Origin: Zestomonas insulae
GTDB lineage: Bacteria > Pseudomonadota > Gammaproteobacteria > Pseudomonadales > Pseudomonadaceae
Assembly: GCF_016901015.1 (NCBI RefSeq)
Contig: NZ_JAFEUP010000005.1
Location: forward strand, 124,001-188,000
Reading direction: 5' to 3'
DNA length: 64,000 nucleotides
Below the pieces are notes generated by a model that saw only the letters and a program-made list of their open reading frames with translations, was not told the origin of the DNA and did no database searches. The translations under genes were made by a program, and so were the position numbers. This document shows, one piece after another, positions 58,519 through 64,000 of the stretch; within the stretch, counting starts at the first letter, position 1, and every line of letters begins with the position of its first letter.

Positions 58519-58548
58519 TTTATACCAGCGCCTTTCAGGCCCTGTCAC
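58519..58548 (-). promoter_or_regulatory. candidate promoter of the pilG-chpE operon
   Basis: On the minus strand GTGACA, 18 bases, TATAAA, about 40 bases before the pilG ATG. It is the only good pair seen in the divergent region on this strand. Confidence 0.5.
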
Positions 58549-58579
58549 CGATGGGCTGAAACCCAATCGTCGGGCCTTT

Positions 58580-58609
58580 TTAACACAGTCTCCAGAAGCA
58601 CGCTATAAG
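58580..58609 (+). promoter_or_regulatory. candidate promoter of gshB
   Basis: TTAACA, 18 bases, TATAAG, about 120 bases before the gshB ATG, facing away from the pilG promoter. Confidence 0.5.
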
Positions 58610-58727
58610 CCCCGAAAACCGGCGCTCCTCCTTGACCCGGAGCCGACTCGGCGCCACTCTGGCGCATCGATATCGACCCCTTGGCAGAGCCCCTGCCGCC
58701 CCTTTTCCCTGCGGAGGATTCACCCCC

Positions 58728-59699
58728 ATGAGCGTTCGCCTTGGCATTGTCATGGACCCGATTGCGCGCATCTCCTTCAAGAAGGACAGCTCGCTGGCCA
58801 TGCTCCTCGCCGCCCAGGCCCGCGGTTGGTCGCTGCACTATATGGAGCAGCAGGACCTCTACCAGGGGGGCGGTGAAGCCCGTGCCCGTGTGCGTCCGCT
58901 CAAGGTGTTCGCCGATCCGCAGCGCTGGTTCGAGCTCGGCGGGGAAAGCGACATCGCCCTTGCCGACCTGGACGTGATCCTGATGCGCAAGGATCCGCCG
59001 TTCGACATGGAGTTCGTCTACTCCACCTACCTGCTCGAACAAGCCGAGCGCGCCGGCGTGCTGGTGGTCAACCGCCCGCAAAGCTTGCGCGACTGCAATG
59101 AAAAGCTGTTCGCCACGCTGTTCCCGCACTGCATGCCGCCAACCCTGGTCAGCCGCAGGCCTGACATTCTGCGTGAGTTCGCCAAACAGCAGCGTGACAT
59201 CATTCTCAAACCCCTGGATGGAATGGGCGGTTCGTCGATCTTCCGCCATCGCGAGAACGACCCCAACCTCTCAGTGATTCTCGAAACCCTGACCGCCCAC
59301 GGCAGCCAGCAGATCATGGCGCAGGCCTACCTGCCGGCAATCAAGGAAGGCGACAAGCGCATCCTGATGATCGATGGCGAGCCAGTGCCCTACTGCCTCG
59401 CGCGCATCCCCGCCGAGGGCGAGAGCCGCGGCAACCTGGCCGCCGGCGGGCGCGGCGAGGCCCGTCCACTGACCGCACGAGATCGCTGGATCGCCGCGGA
59501 AGTCGGCCCGGTGCTGCGCGAGAAGGGCCTGCTGTTCGTCGGCCTGGACGTGATCGGCGACCACCTCACCGAGATCAACGTGACCAGCCCGACCTGCATC
59601 CGCGAAATCGACAATGCCTACGACACGCGCATCGGCGAGCAGTTGATGGACGCCATCCACGGCAAGCTCACCGCCCAGGGCTGGACGCCGAAAGCTTGA
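58728..59699 (+). CDS. gshB: glutathione synthetase
   Basis: 323 residues. ATP-grasp enzyme that adds glycine to gamma-glutamylcysteine. Shows MSVRLGIVMDPIARISFKKD, RKDPPFDMEFVYSTYLLE, the ATP-grasp loop LKPLDGMGGSSIFRH, and LTEINVTSPTCIREID. GGAGGA upstream of 58728 is the ribosome site. It heads the plus-strand series gshB-tonB-algH-ruvX-pyrR-pyrB, in the same order as P. aeruginosa PA0407 downward. Confidence 0.97.
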   Translation: MSVRLGIVMDPIARISFKKDSSLAMLLAAQARGWSLHYMEQQDLYQGGGEARARVRPLKVFADPQRWFELGGESDIALADLDVILMRKDPPFDMEFVYSTYLLEQAERAGVLVVNRPQSLRDCNEKLFATLFPHCMPPTLVSRRPDILREFAKQQRDIILKPLDGMGGSSIFRHRENDPNLSVILETLTAHGSQQIMAQAYLPAIKEGDKRILMIDGEPVPYCLARIPAEGESRGNLAAGGRGEARPLTARDRWIAAEVGPVLREKGLLFVGLDVIGDHLTEINVTSPTCIREIDNAYDTRIGEQLMDAIHGKLTAQGWTPKA

Positions 59700-59786
59700 T
59701 CCACTCAGCAGCTTGCTGCTGCCGGCTTGCAGCCTGAGCACCCGAGCCGGCAGACTGCGCCGCAACCTTGGCCGACCCGATTTCCG

Positions 59787-60680
59787 ATGAACGCAGCCGC
59801 CACCTATCCCGACTTTCCCGCCACGCGCGTGCGCCCGGCGGACCGGCTCGGCTTTACCCTGTTCGTCGCCACGGCCTTGCACCTGGCGCTGATTCTCGGC
59901 ATCGGCTTCAGCCTGCCGGAGAGCAGCGAGATCAGCAAAACCCTGGAAATCACCCTGTCGACCTTCAAGAGCCAGGAGAAACCCAAGGACGCCGACTTCC
60001 TCGCTCAGGACAACCAGCAAGGCAGCGGCACCCTGGAGCACAAGGCAGCGCCGAAAACCACCGAGCTCGCGCCGTTCCAGGACACCGAGATCCGCAAGGT
60101 GGCACCGCCCGCCGCGCCCAAGCAGAGCGCCAAGCAGGCCGCGCCGAAGGCCGCGGTGGCGACGCGCAAGCCGCAGCCGCAGAAGACCCCGGTGAAGCGC
60201 GAGCAGGACAAACCGGAGCCGCAGCCACAAGCCGCGCCGAGTTTCGACAGCGAACAGCTGTCGGCGCAGATCTCCAGTCTCGAAGCGGAGCTGGCCCAGG
60301 AGCAGCAGCGCTACGCCAAACGGCCGAAGATCCACCGCCTCAATGCCGCCTCGACCATGCGCGACAAGGGCGCCTGGTACAAGGACGAGTGGCGCAAGAA
60401 GGTCGAGCGGGTCGGCAACCTCAATTACCCCGACGAGGCCCGTCGCCAGCGGATCTACGGCCACCTGCGGCTGCTCGTGGCGATCAACCGCGACGGCAGC
60501 CTGTATGAAGTGCAGGTGCTGGAGTCGTCCGGACAGCCGCTGCTCGACCAGGCCGCGCAGCGCATCGTGCGCCTGGCCGCACCGTTCGCCCCGTTCACCG
60601 GCGACCTGGCGGACATCGACCGCCTGGAAATCATCCGCACCTGGCGCTTCGAGCGCGGCGACCGACTGTCGAGCAACTGA
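59787..60680 (+). CDS. tonB: TonB-type energy transducer (TonB3-like)
   Basis: 297 residues. One membrane helix (about 21-43, LGFTLFVATALHLALILGIG), a long periplasmic spacer rich in Lys, Pro and Gln (about 60-165), and a C-terminal TonB domain (VGNLNYPDEARRQRIYGHLR, then IIRTWRFER). In P. aeruginosa the gene at this position (tonB3) is needed for twitching rather than iron uptake. No exbB or exbD is adjacent, which fits that non-standard role. Confidence 0.92.
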   Translation: MNAAATYPDFPATRVRPADRLGFTLFVATALHLALILGIGFSLPESSEISKTLEITLSTFKSQEKPKDADFLAQDNQQGSGTLEHKAAPKTTELAPFQDTEIRKVAPPAAPKQSAKQAAPKAAVATRKPQPQKTPVKREQDKPEPQPQAAPSFDSEQLSAQISSLEAELAQEQQRYAKRPKIHRLNAASTMRDKGAWYKDEWRKKVERVGNLNYPDEARRQRIYGHLRLLVAINRDGSLYEVQVLESSGQPLLDQAAQRIVRLAAPFAPFTGDLADIDRLEIIRTWRFERGDRLSSN

Positions 60681-60743
60681 TCGGCGGCGCCCGACGCGCC
60701 ACCGCGCTTGAAGCGCACCGCTTTAAGCTTGAAACTAGCGCTT

Positions 60744-61310
60744 ATGAAAAGCGCACCCAGCTACCTCAAGCACCACTTCCTGATCGCCATGCCGCACATG
60801 GCCGACCCCAACTTCGCGCAAACCGTCACCTACCTGGTCGAACACAACGAGCAGGGCGCCATGGGCCTGATCATCAACCGCCCCAACGGCCTCAACCTCG
60901 CCGACGTGCTCGAGCAGCTGCGCCCCGACGACACGCCGCCGGCCCTGTGCCAGAGCCTGCCGATCTTCGCCGGTGGGCCGGTGCAGACCGACCGCGGCTT
61001 CGTCCTGCACAACGCCGGCCCGCAGTTCCAGGCCACCCTCGAGCTCGGCGAGCTGTCGCTGTCGACCTCGCAGGACGTGCTGTTCGCCATCGCCGACGGC
61101 CAGGGCCCGGACAAGTACCTGATCGCCCTCGGCTATGCCGGCTGGGAAGCCGGGCAGCTGGAGCACGAGCTGGTCGACAACGCCTGGCTGACCTGCCCGG
61201 CCGACCCGCAGATTCTCTTCGACCAGCCGCATGACCAGCGCCTGGCAGCGGCCGCCGCCCGCCTCGGCATCAACCTCAGCCTGCTGACCTCCCAGGCCGG
61301 GCACGCCTAA
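60744..61310 (+). CDS. algH: YqgE/AlgH family protein
   Basis: 188 residues covering the whole family: SYLKHHFLIAMPHMADPNFA, EQGAMGLIINRP, GGPVQTDRGFVLH and SQDVLFAIADG. The family fold is known but its activity is not; in P. aeruginosa algH was linked to alginate regulation. The start at 60744 (MKSAPSYLKHHF) follows the conserved form; twelve upstream codons are ignored. Its TAA overlaps the ruvX ATG by one base. Confidence 0.95.
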   Translation: MKSAPSYLKHHFLIAMPHMADPNFAQTVTYLVEHNEQGAMGLIINRPNGLNLADVLEQLRPDDTPPALCQSLPIFAGGPVQTDRGFVLHNAGPQFQATLELGELSLSTSQDVLFAIADGQGPDKYLIALGYAGWEAGQLEHELVDNAWLTCPADPQILFDQPHDQRLAAAAARLGINLSLLTSQAGHA

Positions 61311-61738
61311 TGAACGACCGTGCCCCACGCCTGCTGCTCGGCTTCGATTACGGCAGCAAGCAGATCGGCGTTGCCGTCGGCCAGGCAATCACCGGCCAGG
61401 CCCGCGAGCTGTGCGTGCTCAAGGCGCAGAACGGCGTGCCGGACTGGAGCCGCGTCGAGGCACTGATCAACGAATGGCAGCCCGACGCCATCGTGGTCGG
61501 CCTACCGCTCAACATGGACGGCAGCCGCAGCGAGATGAGCGAGCGCGCGGAGAAGTTCGCCCGCCGCCTGCACGGCCGTTTCAACCTGCCGGTGCACACC
61601 CACGACGAACGCCTGACCACCTTCGAGGCCAAAGGCCATCGCCTCGCCCAGGGCCAGCGCGGCAGCTACCGCGACAACCCGGTCGACGCCCTGGCCGCCG
61701 CCCTGCTGCTGCAGGGCTGGCTGGAGCAGCACCTGTAA
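61310..61738 (+). CDS. ruvX: Holliday-junction resolvase-like RuvX (YqgF)
   Basis: 142 residues with the RNase H-like fold: LLGFDYGSKQIGVAVGQAI, IVVGLPLNMDGSRSEM and the acidic VHTHDERLTTFEA. YqgF acts in pre-16S rRNA 5'-end processing in E. coli, and in DNA repair by other accounts. It is translationally coupled to algH (TAATG). Confidence 0.95.
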   Translation: MNDRAPRLLLGFDYGSKQIGVAVGQAITGQARELCVLKAQNGVPDWSRVEALINEWQPDAIVVGLPLNMDGSRSEMSERAEKFARRLHGRFNLPVHTHDERLTTFEAKGHRLAQGQRGSYRDNPVDALAAALLLQGWLEQHL

Positions 61739-61804
61739 TTGACCCAGGACACTAGCCGGCCGCGGCCAAGCGCCTAAGCTGAGTGCGCCACCCAAGGAGT
61801 GCCC

Positions 61805-62320
61805 ATGAACCTACCGAATCCCGCCGACCTGCTGCCCGCCATGGCCAGCGCGCTGAACCAGCACCTGACGCGCCGGCAGATCGCCACACCGCGCTTCATC
61901 GGCATTCATACCGGTGGCGTGTGGGTCGCCCAGGCGCTGCTGCAGGCCCTTGGCCGCACTGACGAGCTGGGCCTGCTCGACGTGTCGTTCTACCGCGACG
62001 ACTTCACCCAGAACGGCCTGCATCCGCAGGTGCGCCCCTCGGCGCTGCCGTTCGAGGTGGACGGCCAGCACCTGGTGCTGATCGATGACGTGCTGATGAG
62101 CGGGCGCACCATCCGCGCCGCACTCAACGAACTGTTCGACTACGGCCGCCCGGCCAGCGTGACCCTGGTCAGCCTGCTCGACCTCGACGCCCGCGAGCTG
62201 CCGATCCGCCCCGACGTGGTCGGTGCCACCCTGTCGCTCGGCGCCGACGAGCGGATAAAATTGCTCGGCCCCGCGCCGCTCCGCCTGGAGCGCCAAACCC
62301 TCGCCTCCGCCGCCAACTGA
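61805..62320 (+). CDS. pyrR: PyrR bifunctional regulator / uracil phosphoribosyltransferase
   Basis: 171 residues. Phosphoribosyltransferase fold with the PRPP loop [18 protein letters not shown]. In Bacillus PyrR binds pyr mRNA; in Pseudomonas PyrR has been described as a regulator of the pyr genes acting in a different way. AAGGAG five bases before the ATG at 61805 sets the start; a GTG two codons earlier is unlikely. It is followed by pyrB 11 bases on. Confidence 0.94.
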   Translation: MNLPNPADLLPAMASALNQHLTRRQIATPRFIGIHTGGVWVAQALLQALGRTDELGLLDVSFYRDDFTQNGLHPQVRPSALPFEVDGQHLVLIDDVLMSGRTIRAALNELFDYGRPASVTLVSLLDLDARELPIRPDVVGATLSLGADERIKLLGPAPLRLERQTLASAAN

Positions 62321-62331
62321 GAAACCCCGCG

Positions 62332-63342
62332 ATGACGCCGACCGCCGCCAAGCGCCCGCTGCAGCTCAATGAACAGGGCCAGCTATGCCATTTCCTGACC
62401 CTCGACGGCCTGTCCCGCGAGCTGTTGACCGAACTCCTCGACACCGCCGACTCGTTCCTCGAAGTCGGCGCCCGCGCGGTGAAGAAAGTCCCGCTGTTGC
62501 GCGGCAAGACCGTGTGCAACGTGTTCTTCGAGAACTCCACGCGCACCCGCACCACCTTCGAGCTGGCCGCCCAGCGGCTGTCCGCCGACGTGATCACCCT
62601 CAACGTGTCGACCTCCTCGACCAGCAAGGGTGAAACCCTGTTCGACACCCTGCGCAACCTCGAGGCGATGGCCGCCGACATGTTCGTGGTGCGCCACGCC
62701 GACTCCGGCGCTGCGCACTTCATCGCCGAGCACGTCTGCCCCAACGTGGCAATCATCAACGGCGGCGACGGCCGCCACGCGCACCCGACCCAGGGCATGC
62801 TCGACATGCTGACCATCCGCCGCCACAAGGGCGGCTTCGAGAACCTCTCGGTGGCGATCGTCGGCGACATCCTGCATTCGCGGGTGGCGCGCTCGAACAT
62901 GCTGGCGCTGAAGACGCTCGGCTGCCCGGATATCCGCGTGGTGGCACCAAAGACCCTGCTGCCGATCGGCATCGAGCAGTACGGCGTGCGGGTGTTCACT
63001 GACCTCGCCGAAGGCCTCAAGGACGTCGACGTGGTGATCATGCTGCGCCTGCAGCGCGAGCGCATGCAGGGCGGCCTGCTGCCCAGCGAGGGCGAGTTCT
63101 ACAAGCTGTTCGGCCTCACCGAGCAGCGCCTGCAACTGGCCAAGCCGGATGCCCTGGTGATGCACCCGGGGCCGATCAACCGCGGCGTGGAAATCGAGTC
63201 GGCGGTGGCCGACGGCCCGCAGTCGGTGATCCTCAACCAGGTCACCTATGGCATCGCCGTGCGCATGGCGGTGCTATCCATGGCCATGAGCGGGCAGACC
63301 GCGCAACGCCAGCTGAATCAAGATTCCGAGGAGCAGAACTGA
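62332..63342 (+). CDS. pyrB: aspartate carbamoyltransferase catalytic subunit
   Basis: 336 residues. Joins carbamoyl phosphate and aspartate in pyrimidine synthesis. Signatures are [20 protein letters not shown] (carbamoyl-phosphate site), [30 protein letters not shown] and [13 protein letters not shown]. In Pseudomonas PyrB assembles with the dihydroorotase-like pyrC' product into a dodecamer and has an N-terminal extension of about 10-20 residues, which is present here. Its TGA overlaps the next ATG. Confidence 0.97.
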   Translation: MTPTAAKRPLQLNEQGQLCHFLTLDGLSRELLTELLDTADSFLEVGARAVKKVPLLRGKTVCNVFFENSTRTRTTFELAAQRLSADVITLNVSTSSTSKGETLFDTLRNLEAMAADMFVVRHADSGAAHFIAEHVCPNVAIINGGDGRHAHPTQGMLDMLTIRRHKGGFENLSVAIVGDILHSRVARSNMLALKTLGCPDIRVVAPKTLLPIGIEQYGVRVFTDLAEGLKDVDVVIMLRLQRERMQGGLLPSEGEFYKLFGLTEQRLQLAKPDALVMHPGPINRGVEIESAVADGPQSVILNQVTYGIAVRMAVLSMAMSGQTAQRQLNQDSEEQN

Positions 63343-64000
63343 TGCGCACCCACATCCTCGGCGCCCGCGTCATCGATCCGGCCAGCGGCCTCGACCAGGT
63401 CGCCGACCTCTATATCCAGGACGCCAAGATCGCCGGCATCGGCCAGGCGCCCGCCGGCTTCGTTGCCGAACGCACGCTCGACGCCCAGGGCCTGGTCGCC
63501 GCGCCGGGCCTGGTCGACCTGTCCGTCGCCCTGCGCGAACCGGGCTACAGCCGCAAGGGCAGCATCGCCAGCGAGACCCTCGCCGCGGCCGCCGGCGGCG
63601 TCACCAGCCTGTGCTGCCCGCCGCTTACCAAACCGATCCTCGACACCTCGGCGGTCGCCGAGCTGATCCTCGACCGCGCCCGCGAAGCGGGGCACACCAA
63701 GGTGTTCCCGATCGGCGCGCTGAGCAAGGGCCTGGCCGGCGAGCAGCTGGCCGAGCTGGTCGCCCTGCGCGACGCTGGCTGCGTGGCGTTCGGCAACGGT
63801 CTGACCCAGTTCGACAACAACCGCACCCTGCGCCGCGCACTGGAATACGCGGCGACCTTCGACCTGACCGTGGTGTTCCACTCGCAGGACCGCGCCCTGG
63901 CCGAAGGCGGCCTGGCCCACGAAGGGCCGACCGCCAGCTTCCTCGGCCTGGCCGGGATTCCCGAGAGCGCCGAGACCGTGGCCCTGGCCCGCGACCTGCT
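63342..64000 (+). CDS. pyrC': dihydroorotase-like protein PyrC' (non-catalytic, 3' end outside window)
   Basis: 219 codons are visible. The amidohydrolase fold is clear (LVAAPGLVDL, then VALREPGYSRKGSIASETLA), but the metal-binding D-x-H-x-H is replaced: Asp59 is kept, while Ser61 and Ala63 take the places of the two histidines. Without them the binuclear zinc site cannot form. This is the inactive homologue that supports PyrB assembly in Pseudomonas; a true dihydroorotase must lie elsewhere. The ATG overlaps the pyrB stop (TGATG). Confidence 0.94.
   Translation, partial: MRTHILGARVIDPASGLDQVADLYIQDAKIAGIGQAPAGFVAERTLDAQGLVAAPGLVDLSVALREPGYSRKGSIASETLAAAAGGVTSLCCPPLTKPILDTSAVAELILDRAREAGHTKVFPIGALSKGLAGEQLAELVALRDAGCVAFGNGLTQFDNNRTLRRALEYAATFDLTVVFHSQDRALAEGGLAHEGPTASFLGLAGIPESAETVALARDL

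Noticed and set aside
59706..59724. CAGCAGCTTGCTGCTG palindrome after gshB considered as a terminator
   Set aside because: No T run follows, and the downstream tonB gene is close and co-directional, so readthrough is likely.

Overview
The window is a GC-rich stretch of gammaproteobacterial chromosome that matches the genus Pseudomonas or a close relative. The evidence is a complete pilGHIJK-chpABCDE chemosensory cluster flanked by gshB, a tonB3-type gene, algH/yqgE, ruvX and pyrR-pyrB-pyrC'. It also includes the block fba, two small lipoproteins, pgk, epd, tkt, an ArsR-type regulator and metK, and the ahcY-metF, ppnN, rhlE2-like, yceI, amine oxidase, bioA, rsmE order. Short extragenic palindromes of Pseudomonas type sit at three places on the left. 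No rRNA, tRNA, CRISPR, insertion sequence or prophage gene was recognised; the region looks like ordinary vertically inherited chromosome with a few lineage-specific insertions.

Left part (1-18.5 kb): the tail of an HI0933-type flavoprotein, a Tat-exported intradiol dioxygenase, alanine dehydrogenase, an NfeD protease-slipin pair, a DUF2252 protein, a YccS-type membrane protein, a membrane-anchored alpha/beta hydrolase, a ProY-like amino-acid permease and a GreA/GreB-like factor. Two tandem paralogous chemoreceptors follow. They carry their sensor-like domain at the C terminus, and each has its own sigma-28 (FliA) promoter. Then come a YgjP metal-dependent hydrolase, a PL7 alginate lyase without signal peptide, and an orphan PAAR protein.

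Middle (18.5-36.9 kb): central carbon genes on the minus strand (fba, pgk, epd, tkt), then the S-adenosylmethionine cycle on the plus strand. metK is in an operon with an ArsR-methyltransferase regulator that has a palindromic operator. ahcY-metF is preceded by a sigma-70 promoter and a clear S-adenosylhomocysteine riboswitch. Small envelope genes (DUF1090, cytochrome c' lipoprotein, MAPEG, acyl-CoA thioesterase) lie between them. ppnN, an rhlE2-like DEAD-box helicase and a cytochrome b561-yceI pair follow.

Right part (36.9-64 kb): flavin amine oxidase, bioA, an inserted dCache-like chemoreceptor and rsmE. Then the minus-strand Pil-Chp operon, which controls type IV pilus twitching and surface sensing: response regulators PilG and PilH, CheW-like PilI, receptor PilJ, methyltransferase PilK, the giant kinase ChpA, methylesterase ChpB, CheW-like ChpC, AraC-type ChpD and LysE-type ChpE. 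ChpA is about 2,629 residues, with eight phosphotransfer-like sites and a perfect 21-copy hexanucleotide repeat encoding an (Glu-Ala)21 linker. Divergently on the plus strand are gshB, tonB, algH, ruvX, pyrR, pyrB and the start of a catalytically dead dihydroorotase homologue.

The most interesting items are the ChpA microsatellite linker, the two-layer control of the methyl cycle (DNA-binding methyltransferase-like regulator plus SAH riboswitch), the paired C-terminal-sensor chemoreceptors, and the leaderless alginate lyase beside a PAAR protein. No wholly new defence or mobile system was found.
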